A stretch of 40,148 bases of DNA. Source: a bacterium (GTDB lineage: Bacteria > Bacteroidota > Bacteroidia > Chitinophagales > Saprospiraceae). The stretch lies in the NCBI GenBank assembly GCA_024742755.1, contig JANSXW010000051.1, forward strand, positions 1-40,148. Direction: 5' to 3'. The stretch's first letter is position 1. The number at the start of each line of letters is the position of its first letter. Position numbers and translations under genes: made by a program. The notes under the pieces were generated by a model. The model did not search any database, was not told the DNA's origin, and saw only the letters and a program-made list of their open reading frames with translations. Shown here one piece after another: positions 19,293 through 26,982 of the stretch.

Positions 19293-20429
19293 TCATGACT
19301 TGGGGTTATAATAAATCCGATAAATCGCATCGGCAAAATCGTCGCTTACCAACATAGAGCCATCGGGCAGCAGCTCAATGTCCACCGGGCGGCCCCAGAC
19401 ATCACCATCATCCAGCCAACCCTCCGCAAAGGGTTTGTAGCTCACCACTTCATTGCCCTCCAGGGTAGCCATCATCACCCGGTAACCAATTTTTTCGCTG
19501 CGGTTCCAGGAGCCGTGCTCAGCAACGAAGATTTGGCCCTGACAGGCTTTCGGAAATTGCTTTCCGGTGTAGAACTCCAGTCCAAGCGGCGCTACGTGCG
19601 GACCGAGCTTCGCAGCCGGCGGGGTGAAGTCTGAGCAGGGGGCAGCATCCCCAAATTCGGGGTCCGGCAAATCGCCCTGATGGCAGTAAGGGTAGCCAAA
19701 ATGCAGCCCGTCTTCCGGTGCCCGGTTGAGCTCGCAGTAAGGCTGATCATCGCCCATCCAGTCGCGCCCGTTGTCCGTAAACCAAAGCTCGCCGGTTTTG
19801 GGGTGCCAGGTGAAGCCTACGGTATTGCGGATGCCCTCCTGAACGACCTCCATGCCGGTCCCGTCCGGATGAAGGCGCGTGATGGAAGCAAATACGGGGT
19901 CTTCGCTTTTGCAAATATTGCAGGGAGCGCCCACCGGGACATACAGCTTGCCATCCGGCCCAAAGGCGATGTACTTCCAGCCGTGGTGGGTTTCGGTAGG
20001 ATAATCATTATAGACTACTTCCGGCTCACCGGGGTTCTCCAGCCGGCTTTCGATGTCCGGAAAGCGCAGGATGCGGCTGACCTCCGCCACGTACAGATCA
20101 CCATCCCGGAACGCGACACCATTCGGCATTTTGAGCCCGGCAGCCAGCACATACTGCTGATCGGGCCGGCCATCACCATTGGTATCTTTGAGGGCATAAA
20201 CTTTGCCTTCGCCTCTGGTCCCTACGAATAGGGTACCGTCGGGTGAAAGGTCCATGGATCGGGCATTCTTGACCCCTTCGGCGTACACCTCTATTTCAAA
20301 CCCTTCCGGCAACTGGATTTTATCCACGGGCAATTTGGAGGATTTGAACAGCTTGGGACCAGGCGGATTGATCTTGCCGCAGCTGAAAGCGAGCAGGGGG
20401 ATAAGGACAAAAATGGGTAGTAATCGCAT
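19293..20429 (-). CDS. PQQ-type sorbosone dehydrogenase-like lipoprotein
   Basis: The 378-residue protein starts with a lipoprotein signal (MRLLPIFVLIPLLAFSC, with C17 as the modified cysteine), so it should be exported and lipid-anchored. The mature part is a six-bladed propeller of the glucose/sorbosone dehydrogenase type: blades include GFEIEVYAEGVKNARSMDLSPDG, PNGVAFRDGDLYVAE, DGKLYVPVGAPCNIC and GELWFTDNGRDWMGDD. The segments PPAAKLGPHVAPLGLEFYTG and FVAEHGSWNRSEKIGYRV are diagnostic of the L-sorbosone dehydrogenase group. Enzymes in this group oxidise sugars with PQQ, but many Bacteroidota members have no known activity, so substrate and cofactor are predictions. It precedes no clear operon partner; the OmpA-like gene upstream ends 81 bp before it. 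Confidence 0.88.
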   Translation of the reverse strand: MRLLPIFVLIPLLAFSCGKINPPGPKLFKSSKLPVDKIQLPEGFEIEVYAEGVKNARSMDLSPDGTLFVGTRGEGKVYALKDTNGDGRPDQQYVLAAGLKMPNGVAFRDGDLYVAEVSRILRFPDIESRLENPGEPEVVYNDYPTETHHGWKYIAFGPDGKLYVPVGAPCNICKSEDPVFASITRLHPDGTGMEVVQEGIRNTVGFTWHPKTGELWFTDNGRDWMGDDQPYCELNRAPEDGLHFGYPYCHQGDLPDPEFGDAAPCSDFTPPAAKLGPHVAPLGLEFYTGKQFPKACQGQIFVAEHGSWNRSEKIGYRVMMATLEGNEVVSYKPFAEGWLDDGDVWGRPVDIELLPDGSMLVSDDFADAIYRIYYNPKS

Positions 20430-20509
20430 GAGCTTTTTTAGAGGGAACAGATTTCTGGTGTCCAGAGTTGGGCAGCACCCTTCTGTTTACACGACGCCAC
20501 TACCCACTT

Positions 20510-21541
20510 TTATCGGACTTCAACTTCCACCCGCCGGTTGGCCGATTGCTGCCCTTCGGATACAGCACGGGGATAAAGCATTTCCCAGTTGCCATGGGCT
20601 TTCCAGGAAAGGCGGGCGGTGTCAATACCACCTTCTATCAAATGCTCATAAATACGCTTTGCCCGGTCTTCAGAAAGCTTGAAATTATCAGAGGATGGGC
20701 TCACCGGGGGAGCATTAGGGACATTGACATGCCCGTGGATGATGATCTCCAGGCCGCCATTCAGCTCCATGAAGCGCAGCAACCGGTCGAGTTCCGGCAA
20801 TGATTTACGAAGGAGCGCGGACTGCCCCCCCACGAAGTGCAGCCGTTTGACCGGAAGTTTAGCACCAGCTTCAGCTGGGGGCAGGGGCAGGGTTGCTTCT
20901 GCATCCGTTGCAGCAGTGTCCGGGGGCAGTATTTTCGAATCGAAGAAGAACCCCTCTGCGAAAGCATCAAGGCGTACGGGCTCAAGGGCAGGTATCAGCG
21001 TGGTGAACTGCCCGGTGGTATCCGTTTTCAGGGAATCCCTCCAGTTGTCCGTGGAAAGGTGGACGATGGCAGGCACGCCAGTGCTGTTGGTCTGACTGGT
21101 GATTTGCCCGGTGAGTGCACGCATGGGCACGGTTGAATGCACCTGCACCTCCACCCGGCGGTTTTGCTGCCGCCCCTGTGGCGTATCGTTGCTGGCGACA
21201 GGTGCCGCCTCGCCTTTGCCTACCAGCTGAATCGTACTGTCCGGGATGCCCGCAGCGGCAAGGAAGCCCGATACCGCCTGTGCGCGCCGCTTCGATAAAG
21301 CAAGATTGGCCGCGGAGCCCCCTACTGCATCTGTATGGGCGGTCAGGCGGATGTCGAGCCCCGGCAGGTCCATGATGTCAGCAGCTAGTTGCTGCAGGCG
21401 GGCGCGGGCGTTGGCGGTCAGGCTATCCGCACCAAAATCAAAGTAAACAGGGAGATCACAGTACTGGGTGCGCTGGGTGGTTTGGGCGGTGCCGGTAAGC
21501 GCCATGAAGCATAGGAGGAGGGGGAGCAGGAGACGTGGCAT
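20510..21541 (-). CDS. exported protein with two OmpA-type peptidoglycan-binding domains
   Basis: The 343-residue protein has a signal peptide (about 1-19, MPRLLLPLLLCFMALTGTAQ). A first OmpA-like domain occupies about 25-133, with VYFDFGADSLT, TAHTDAVGG and the peptidoglycan-contact region NLALSKRRAQAV and NRRVEVQV. A middle beta-sandwich-like region (about 134-215) resembles carboxypeptidase-regulatory-type inserts. A second, more divergent OmpA-like domain lies at about 225-343, with LRKSLPELDRLLRFM, IHGHVNVP, LSEDRAKRIYEHL and a final NRRVEVEVR. Both domains keep the NRRVE end; the second has GHVN where the first has HTDA. Outer-membrane-associated peptidoglycan tethering is likely. No beta-barrel is present. 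The double-domain arrangement is unusual. Confidence 0.87.
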   Translation of the reverse strand: MPRLLLPLLLCFMALTGTAQTTQRTQYCDLPVYFDFGADSLTANARARLQQLAADIMDLPGLDIRLTAHTDAVGGSAANLALSKRRAQAVSGFLAAAGIPDSTIQLVGKGEAAPVASNDTPQGRQQNRRVEVQVHSTVPMRALTGQITSQTNSTGVPAIVHLSTDNWRDSLKTDTTGQFTTLIPALEPVRLDAFAEGFFFDSKILPPDTAATDAEATLPLPPAEAGAKLPVKRLHFVGGQSALLRKSLPELDRLLRFMELNGGLEIIIHGHVNVPNAPPVSPSSDNFKLSEDRAKRIYEHLIEGGIDTARLSWKAHGNWEMLYPRAVSEGQQSANRRVEVEVR

Positions 21542-21547
21542 GTTTTT

Positions 21548-21589
21548 AGTGGCATAATGCGCTGTTGAGCAAATGGTTACAATGCCACT
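21548..21589. repeat. 8-bp inverted repeat between the OmpA-like and T9SS genes
   Basis: AGTGGCAT at 21548-21555 and ATGCCACT at 21582-21589 are perfect reverse complements, 26 bp apart. On the minus strand the hairpin is followed by AAAAAC and lies between the stop of the T9SS-exported gene and the start of the OmpA-like gene. It might be a weak terminator or a leader structure. Confidence 0.3.
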
Positions 21590-21620
21590 TCTCCTGGCTC
21601 TTGAAGTGCATGGGATCCTA

Positions 21621-23720
21621 TCAGGGAGCGATGATCAATGGAACAGTCAGGGGATTTCCCAGTTCTGTTATCCATCTCAGCCAGTAAGTCCCGGCTGTCA
21701 GGTGCTCTGCTTCAACGAAAACGGTGGTGGGGCGATCCGCAGCCACAACCCTTTGCCAAACGAGCTGCCCAGCGGACGAGTACAAAGCCAACGTCCCTTC
21801 CTCTGCTGTTGTGGGGCGGATGATCACCTCGCAGGAGCCTGGACAGGGGTTTGGGAAAACTTTCAGGTCTGAATGCAATGCCAGTGTGGCTCCACTTCCG
21901 TCTTTCTGAAGAGGCTGCATTTGCTTAATGCCTTCCTGAAAATGGATTTCCAGCATTTGGGGCTTGCAATTTTTGTCAACGCTGAGGTCTATTTCAACGT
22001 ACAGCTTCATTTGCCAGGCTGCATCGTTGTTGGGGATAAAGGTGTTATTAGCTGCATTGTAAGTGCCAGCGGGAATGCTCCCCTGATCATCGACCCACCA
22101 ACCAATGACCGCAGCATTAGAAAAGCCGCCCAGGCCGAGGGCATTGTTCACAGGCTGCCCAACGAAGGCAATAGAAGAAACAGGGCTCACGACGATGCCG
22201 TTGTTGGCCATCGATACGCCGCCGAAGGCATCATGAAGGTCTTCGATCACGCCATTGTTTGTAATAATCCCGCTGGGTTCATTCTCGTGCTGCCCGCCGA
22301 AAGAAGTATGGAGAAAGGCATCGTTGATCAGCTCCCCACTGCTCGCATTGAGTATCTTTTCCGGGCAGCGGACTTCCCCGCAGCGGCGGTTATGAAAAAA
22401 ACCTTCGTTGTGAATGCTAAAATCAGCGCCCTCTGCACAGAGGAGGCGGGCATCGCTGTTGTCAAAAGTGGAGCCCGCTTTATTAAAAACACTTTTATTG
22501 GTAGTTGACTGTACTTCCAGCAAGCCGCCATTCCAGTTGCGGAAAGTGGCGTTAGAACGATTCACTATGGCATTCCCCTGGATACCGCCTCCCTGAATAC
22601 CTGACACATACAGCTCGCCTTTATTGAGAAATGTGCCGCCCACGTTCTCTACTCCTAATTTGCAACTCGCTGAAATGATGAGGGTGCCGTAAGCCAGATT
22701 ACGGAAAGTACTTTCGTTTCGCAAACCAGCGTCGGCATTTGGTGCATTTGTGATCGTAATGTCCCCTTGGTTTTTAAATAAAGCCTGCTGACTGTAATTG
22801 TTGATCCCCGAAGACCCGAACCCACTCAGGTGTATCTGTCCGGTCGTCGTATTGGTGAAATCACCGCCCAGTAGGTTGATAATAGCATCCAGTCCCGAGT
22901 CACCTACGGATAATTTACCGCTATTGGTAAAGCTACCGGTATTTCTGAGCCCTGTACCTCCTCTTAAGCTGATTGTCCCCTCTGGATGATTAATGAAATC
23001 CAATTCGTTCAGTATCGGACGGCCGGGAACCGTGTTGTTCAATACATGAATGTCTATTACCGCATGATTATCGACATGGCCAATGGACATAAGCCCATGG
23101 TTGCCGCACTCAATCTCAATAAAACCCCAATTTTCCAAATTAGTGTAATTAAGCCACCCGAAGCCTGAGTTCTCAATCAGAATAGAGCCTTTATTACTTA
23201 CATTGCCATAGGAGGACATTGCATATCCACCACTCGCCGTTCGGAGCTCAAGGCTACCATAATTAATAAGCGTTGAGCCTGTGTAAGTTCTTACTAACCT
23301 TTGGGACTGTGAAGTGACGGAAAAAAAGCCCTCGTTGTACATACTGCCGTGTAAATGGACAAGAGCACCGTTCCCGGCAGCGTTTGCCCCTTTATCAATG
23401 ATAAGCCCCCCTTTGTTGTTCAGTACTCCATAGACCGGCACAACCGCTGATTGCTCCAACTTGATGGTCAGCTCACCAGAAGGTTGGATATTCAGTGTGC
23501 CTGCGAACGAAATAGAAAGCCTTGAAATGACAGTATTACTGCTCAGCCTTACCGTGCCGCTGTTGATGAATACGTCGTCGCCAAACTCCGGCAACCCATT
23601 CGGGCTCCAGTTAGCAGCAACTTCCCAGTCGCCAATTCCTCCAATCCAAATATAGTTGGTCGCAAAAAGCGGGCAGTAGCTGCAGAGCAACCATAAGAAA
23701 AGTACGTTTTTCATAGTCAA
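21621..23720 (-). CDS. type IX secretion system-exported surface protein
   Basis: The 699-residue protein begins with a Sec signal peptide (MTMKNVLFLWLLCSYCPLFA, cleavage about residue 20) and a segment seen in many large Bacteroidota surface proteins (WIGGIGDWEVAANWSPNGLPEFGDDVFI). Residues about 45-520 consist of degenerate repeats dominated by Asn, Gly and Ser with phrases such as NKGSILIENSG, NHAVIDIHV and LRNTGSFTNSGKL, suggesting a parallel beta-helix. The last 80 residues are a type A sorting domain: DLKVFPNPCPGSCEV, ALYSSAGQLVWQ, and LTAGTYWLRW. That domain directs export by the type IX system and is removed at the surface. Binding or matrix function is likely but unknown. The middle of the gene looks richer in A+T than its neighbours. 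Confidence 0.9.
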   Translation of the reverse strand: MTMKNVLFLWLLCSYCPLFATNYIWIGGIGDWEVAANWSPNGLPEFGDDVFINSGTVRLSSNTVISRLSISFAGTLNIQPSGELTIKLEQSAVVPVYGVLNNKGGLIIDKGANAAGNGALVHLHGSMYNEGFFSVTSQSQRLVRTYTGSTLINYGSLELRTASGGYAMSSYGNVSNKGSILIENSGFGWLNYTNLENWGFIEIECGNHGLMSIGHVDNHAVIDIHVLNNTVPGRPILNELDFINHPEGTISLRGGTGLRNTGSFTNSGKLSVGDSGLDAIINLLGGDFTNTTTGQIHLSGFGSSGINNYSQQALFKNQGDITITNAPNADAGLRNESTFRNLAYGTLIISASCKLGVENVGGTFLNKGELYVSGIQGGGIQGNAIVNRSNATFRNWNGGLLEVQSTTNKSVFNKAGSTFDNSDARLLCAEGADFSIHNEGFFHNRRCGEVRCPEKILNASSGELINDAFLHTSFGGQHENEPSGIITNNGVIEDLHDAFGGVSMANNGIVVSPVSSIAFVGQPVNNALGLGGFSNAAVIGWWVDDQGSIPAGTYNAANNTFIPNNDAAWQMKLYVEIDLSVDKNCKPQMLEIHFQEGIKQMQPLQKDGSGATLALHSDLKVFPNPCPGSCEVIIRPTTAEEGTLALYSSAGQLVWQRVVAADRPTTVFVEAEHLTAGTYWLRWITELGNPLTVPLIIAP

Positions 23721-23775
23721 TTAATGGTGTTCAGGAATGCAGGGACCGTGTCCCCCTATATTTTCATTAACCTGA

Positions 23776-23783
23776 CAAATATA
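23776..23783 (-). promoter_or_regulatory. -7 box TATATTTG for the T9SS-exported gene
   Basis: On the minus strand the sequence TATATTTG fits the Bacteroidota -7 consensus TAnnTTTG. Initiation about seven bases later would leave a leader of roughly 48 bases before the ATG at 23720. No clear TTG -33 element was seen at the usual spacing. Confidence 0.5.
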
Positions 23784-23862
23784 GCTGAAGGGCAGAACGC
23801 AGCCCTACCGGAATTCGGAGGGCGTTCAGCTACCAGAATTCCAGTAGAAAGCTTTTGGCTTT

Positions 23863-24207
23863 TTATGATTCTGCAGGAAGCGGGCCACATGCGTAAAGCA
23901 CCGCCCCCGCCCCATAAGCCGGCACGTCCCACCAATCGGCCGTAAAGGCTGCGTTCCACATGGGGAAGGCCCATTCAAACAAGAGCATGAACAGCAGGGT
24001 CGTTACGGCAATCTCCCAGAACTGCAGGGGCCTGCAGCCATAGCGCCGGGTGCGCTCCCAGTCAAGCAGGCCGAGCACGATGGGCATGGAAAGGAAAGGG
24101 TCGAGGTAGGCATGGAGAAAAGGCAGGTGGATGCCAAAACCCTTTTGCAGCAACTGGTGCAGCACAAAGAGCAATAGACTGGCCCCAAAAACCTGCCGCC
24201 TGCTCAT
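23863..24207 (-). CDS. small polytopic membrane protein, function unknown
   Basis: The 114-residue protein has three to four hydrophobic segments: about 6-22, 34-48, 60-82 and 92-107. It starts within the stop codon of the gene before it (ATGA at 24204-24207), so it is translated with that 78-residue protein. Conserved-looking features are FVLHQLLQKGFGIHLPFLHAYLDPFLSMP, the charged loop DWERTRR, and a C-terminal TADWWDVPAYGAGAVLY. Similar short proteins occur in other Bacteroidota as far as I recall, sometimes with unsupported transporter labels; I do not assign a function. The pair is divergent from a TetR regulator whose likely operators cover the pair's promoter, so expression is probably repressed and induced by that regulator's ligand. 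Confidence 0.7.
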   Translation of the reverse strand: MSRRQVFGASLLLFVLHQLLQKGFGIHLPFLHAYLDPFLSMPIVLGLLDWERTRRYGCRPLQFWEIAVTTLLFMLLFEWAFPMWNAAFTADWWDVPAYGAGAVLYACGPLPAES

Positions 24208-24440
24208 AGCGCCGCTATAAAGGCGAAAATCAACCCAATGACCAGGAAGGGCGATAGGGCAATCATTACGATGATGAGCAAGACCCGCAGCAACACTTTG
24301 CCTGCCAGCAGAAAGAAGGAGTCTTCATCCCGTAGTTTCAGCTTCTCGTCAATAGACCGATACCCCTCTTTCATTTGTCCGAGGGATTTATCCATCATCT
24401 TTTCGTCTCTCTCCGGGTTAGCATCTGGGTTTTGCTCCAT
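24204..24440 (-). CDS. 78-residue membrane protein, first gene of a TetR-flanked pair
   Basis: The N-terminal half (1-45) is charged and hydrophilic, with KMMDKSLGQMKEGYRSIDEKLKLRDED; the C-terminal half is one long or two short hydrophobic helices (about 46-78). I do not recognise a family. The ATG at 24440 lies about ten bases downstream of the expected transcription start from the TACATTTG box at 24457-24464. Its last codon overlaps the start of the 114-residue membrane protein. The charged N-terminus with a hydrophobic tail suggests a small accessory or regulatory membrane protein. Coding status is supported by the promoter, the overlap and a protein-like composition rather than by homology I can name. 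Confidence 0.65.
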   Translation of the reverse strand: MEQNPDANPERDEKMMDKSLGQMKEGYRSIDEKLKLRDEDSFFLLAGKVLLRVLLIIVMIALSPFLVIGLIFAFIAAL

Positions 24441-24451
24441 ATTTCTTGCTT

Positions 24452-24467
24452 TAGAACAAATGTACTA
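24452..24467. promoter_or_regulatory. operator-like site O1, TetR-type palindrome
   Basis: TAGAACAAATGTACTA is a pseudo-palindrome with 12 of 16 symmetric positions (TAGnACAnnTGTnCTA). It is part of a 19-bp direct repeat: TTTAGAACAAATGTACTAG at 24450-24468 recurs as TTTAGAACAACCGTACCAG at 24473-24491. It sits in the divergent gap between the tetR-type gene and the small membrane-protein pair, where TetR-family repressors usually bind. Confidence 0.55.
24457..24464 (-). promoter_or_regulatory. -7 box TACATTTG for the small membrane-protein pair
   Basis: Read on the minus strand, TACATTTG matches TAnnTTTG. It lies inside the first operator-like palindrome (24452-24467), so a bound repressor would cover it directly. 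Confidence 0.55.
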
Positions 24468-24474
24468 GTTTTTT

Positions 24475-24490
24475 TAGAACAACCGTACCA
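24475..24490. promoter_or_regulatory. operator-like site O2
   Basis: TAGAACAACCGTACCA is the second copy of the repeat, 23 bp downstream of the first and less symmetric. It lies where the -33 element of the tetR-type gene's promoter should be, so binding here could give autoregulation. Confidence 0.5.
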
Positions 24491-24512
24491 GCTTTTCTGT
24501 TCTCAGGAATAG

Positions 24513-24520
24513 TAGATTTG
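24513..24520 (+). promoter_or_regulatory. -7 box TAGATTTG of the tetR-type gene
   Basis: TAGATTTG fits TAnnTTTG and ends only five bases before the ATG at 24526. Transcription should therefore start at or beside the start codon, giving a leaderless or nearly leaderless message. Confidence 0.55.
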
Positions 24521-24525
24521 TGCAC

Positions 24526-25146
24526 ATGAAAACCAAAGACCGCATACTGCAAGCTGCCCTCCGGCAATTCAACGAGCTTGGCACCGATCAGGCGACGGTG
24601 CGGAGTATTGCGGAAGAGGTGGGCATCAGCCACGGCAACCTCTGTTACCATTACAAAAACACGGATGAGCTCATTGAGGCGCTTTACCTGCAACTGGTAG
24701 CGGAGATTTCGCCCTTTGCGGAAAGCGCATTCCGGCCGGACATCGATCTTCAGGAAGTGTGGGAACAGTCCTGGCTGACCTTTCAGCTAATGTACCGTTA
24801 CCGCTTCCTGCTCCTGGACTTTGCGCGCATCATACGCCGTATCGACAGCATGCGGCAAAACTTCCGGCAGCTGATGGTTTTGCGCCGTCAGCAGTTTCAC
24901 CACGGGCTGCAGCAGCTTATTGAGCGGGGATGGATGGAACCGGAGCCCCTGCCCGGGCAGTACGATCACCTGGTTACCCAATTCCTTATCGTTGGCAACC
25001 ACTGGATTACAGAGTCTACCATACAGTTTGAACAGGAAGGGGAGGAAGTTGTGCGGTATTACCACCGGGCGATGATGGCTTTGCTCTTTCCTCACCTGAG
25101 CGAAAAGGGCAAGCAGAGGTACGGAGCGCTGACTTCGACCGGCTAA
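24526..25146 (+). CDS. TetR/AcrR-family transcriptional regulator
   Basis: The 206-residue protein has the TetR N-terminal helix-turn-helix at about 8-50 (DRILQAALRQFNELG, QATVRSIAEEVGISHGNLCYHYKNTDEL) and an all-helical C-terminal ligand and dimer domain at about 60-200 rich in Phe, Arg and His. ATG at 24526 is chosen over a GTG two codons upstream, which lies inside the promoter box. The ligand is not predictable. It is divergent from two small membrane-protein genes, and the gap holds two repeated operator-like sites covering both promoters, so it probably represses them and itself. The C-terminal part resembles the TetR_C group of Bacteroidota-only regulators (segment YRYRFLLLDFARIIRRI). 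Confidence 0.9.
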   Translation: MKTKDRILQAALRQFNELGTDQATVRSIAEEVGISHGNLCYHYKNTDELIEALYLQLVAEISPFAESAFRPDIDLQEVWEQSWLTFQLMYRYRFLLLDFARIIRRIDSMRQNFRQLMVLRRQQFHHGLQQLIERGWMEPEPLPGQYDHLVTQFLIVGNHWITESTIQFEQEGEEVVRYYHRAMMALLFPHLSEKGKQRYGALTSTG

Positions 25147-25229
25147 CTTGAATTATAACATCTTGAAAATTTCAGCCTTGACAGATCAATAGTGCCAAAA
25201 ACAGAAGTATTTATCTTTCGAAAGCAGGC

Positions 25230-26813
25230 CTAAAACTCACTCTTAAAGTGGAACTGCACCTTTGGATGGTTCTCCTGCGCCATTTGCAGAGACCAGGCGG
25301 ATTCTGCCAGGTAGACCAGCTGCCCGTGCTTGTCGCGGGCGAGGTCGCGCTTCCGGCGCTGAATGAATTCCTTCATCGCCTTCTCATCGTCACAGGTGAT
25401 CCAGCAGGCTTTGTGGAGGTTGACCGGCTCGTAGCTGCACTTGGCACCGTACTCATGTTCCAGGCGGTACTGAATAACCTCAAACTGCAGAGCACCCACT
25501 GTGCCAATGATCTTCCGGTTGTTGTCTTCTTTGGTAAAGAGCTGCGCCACACCCTCATCCATCAGTTGTACCAGCCCTTTATCGAGCTGCTTGTACTTGA
25601 GCGGATCGGCGTTATTGACAAAACGGAACTGCTCCGGGGAGAAGCTCGGGATGCCTTTGAAGTGCAGGACTTCGCCTTCGGTGAGGGTATCCCCAATCTT
25701 AAAGTTGCCGCTATCGTAAAGGCCCACCACGTCACCGGGGTAGGCTTCCTCCAGAATGGTCTTTTTGGCAGCCATGAAGCTCGTGGGGTTCGGAAACTTC
25801 ATCTTGCGGTTTTGCCGGACGTGCAGATAATTGGTATTGCGCTCGAAGCGGCCGGAGCAAACCCGCAGAAAAGCGATACGGTCCCGGTGGTTGGGGTCCA
25901 TATTGGCGTGTATCTTGAATACGAAGCCTGCAAACTTATCTTCGGTGGGTTTGACTTCCCGTTCTTCGGTGACCCGCCCCAGGGGCGGAGGGGCTACTTC
26001 CACGAAGCAATCGAGGAGCTCACGCACGCCAAAGTTGTTGATGGCTGAGCCAAAAAATACTGGCGAAAGCTCCCCCTTCAGGTAGGCTTCCCGGTCGAAT
26101 TTAGGATAGACCGACTCGACCATGTGCACTTCTTCCCGCAGTTCATCCGCCGCCGCCTCGCCTACCAACTCATCAAGCTGACGGTCCGTCAGGTCATTGA
26201 TTTCTATTCGATCTTCCTCCTCCTCCTGCTTGCCGTGAGGGCGGAACAGGACCAGCTTCTGCTCGTACATGCTGTAGACGCCCTTGAAGCGCTGCCCCAT
26301 ACCAATCGGCCAGCTCAGCGGGCGCACGGTCAGCCCCAGCTTTTGCTCCAGCTCGTCGAGGAGGTCGAAGCCATCAAGGCCCTCGCGGTCCAGCTTATTG
26401 ATGAAAACGATGATTGGCGTATTGCGCATGCGGCATACATTGACCAGCTTTTCGGTCTGCGCCTCCACGCCCTTAGCCACGTCGATCACTACAATCACGC
26501 TGTCCACCGCCGTGAGGGTACGGTAGGTATCTTCCTGGAAATCCTGGTGACCAGGCGTATCGAGGATATTGATCTTGAGGTTCCGGTACTCAAAGGCCAT
26601 GACAGAGGTCGCTACCGAGATACCCCGCTGCCGCTCGATCTCCATGAAGTCAGAAGTCGCGCTGCGCTTGATTTTATTCGACTTAACGGCACCGGCGACC
26701 TGAATAGCGCCCCCGAAGAGGAGCAACTTTTCCGTGAGGGTGGTTTTCCCGGCATCCGGGTGGCTGATGATGCCAAAAGTGCGGCGCCGGTTGAGTTCTT
26801 TGTTGAAAGACAT
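25230..26813 (-). CDS. prfC: peptide chain release factor 3
   Basis: RF3 is a GTPase that removes RF1 or RF2 from the ribosome after peptide release. The 527-residue length is standard. The G1 motif AHPDAGKTT-type sequence (SHPDAGKTT at about 17-25), switch region [15 protein letters not shown]3 DTPGHQDF and G4 NKLDRE are all present. Domain 2 starts near residue 290 and the C-terminal EF-G-like domain contains [21 protein letters not shown]. Release factor 3 is distinguished from EF-G by the SDFMEIE motif and the C-terminal sequence. The gene stands alone on the minus strand between the convergent tetR-type gene and the divergent antiporter gene. Confidence 0.97.
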   Translation of the reverse strand: MSFNKELNRRRTFGIISHPDAGKTTLTEKLLLFGGAIQVAGAVKSNKIKRSATSDFMEIERQRGISVATSVMAFEYRNLKINILDTPGHQDFQEDTYRTLTAVDSVIVVIDVAKGVEAQTEKLVNVCRMRNTPIIVFINKLDREGLDGFDLLDELEQKLGLTVRPLSWPIGMGQRFKGVYSMYEQKLVLFRPHGKQEEEEDRIEINDLTDRQLDELVGEAAADELREEVHMVESVYPKFDREAYLKGELSPVFFGSAINNFGVRELLDCFVEVAPPPLGRVTEEREVKPTEDKFAGFVFKIHANMDPNHRDRIAFLRVCSGRFERNTNYLHVRQNRKMKFPNPTSFMAAKKTILEEAYPGDVVGLYDSGNFKIGDTLTEGEVLHFKGIPSFSPEQFRFVNNADPLKYKQLDKGLVQLMDEGVAQLFTKEDNNRKIIGTVGALQFEVIQYRLEHEYGAKCSYEPVNLHKACWITCDDEKAMKEFIQRRKRDLARDKHGQLVYLAESAWSLQMAQENHPKVQFHFKSEF

Positions 26814-26838
26814 ATAGACTGCGTGAATTTTCGAAGCG

Positions 26839-26846
26839 CAAAGGTA
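26839..26846 (-). promoter_or_regulatory. -7 box TACCTTTG of prfC
   Basis: On the minus strand TACCTTTG fits TAnnTTTG. The predicted start lies about 20 bases before the prfC ATG at 26813. No convincing -33 element was seen. Confidence 0.5.
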
Positions 26847-26982
26847 GTTATTTTTCTGCCGAAACCACGGAAGTTCAGGTATTTAGCAGCCATCATCGCC
26901 AAGACTTGCAAACCAAGGCCGGGTGAAGTGGGTTAATTGTAGAGCTAAACTGTTTTTACAACCCACTAACTGGACAACGCCC

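Noticed and set aside
26124-26936. 270-codon plus-strand open frame opposite prfC.
   Set aside because: prfC is unmistakable on the minus strand, and its promoter box lies within this frame.
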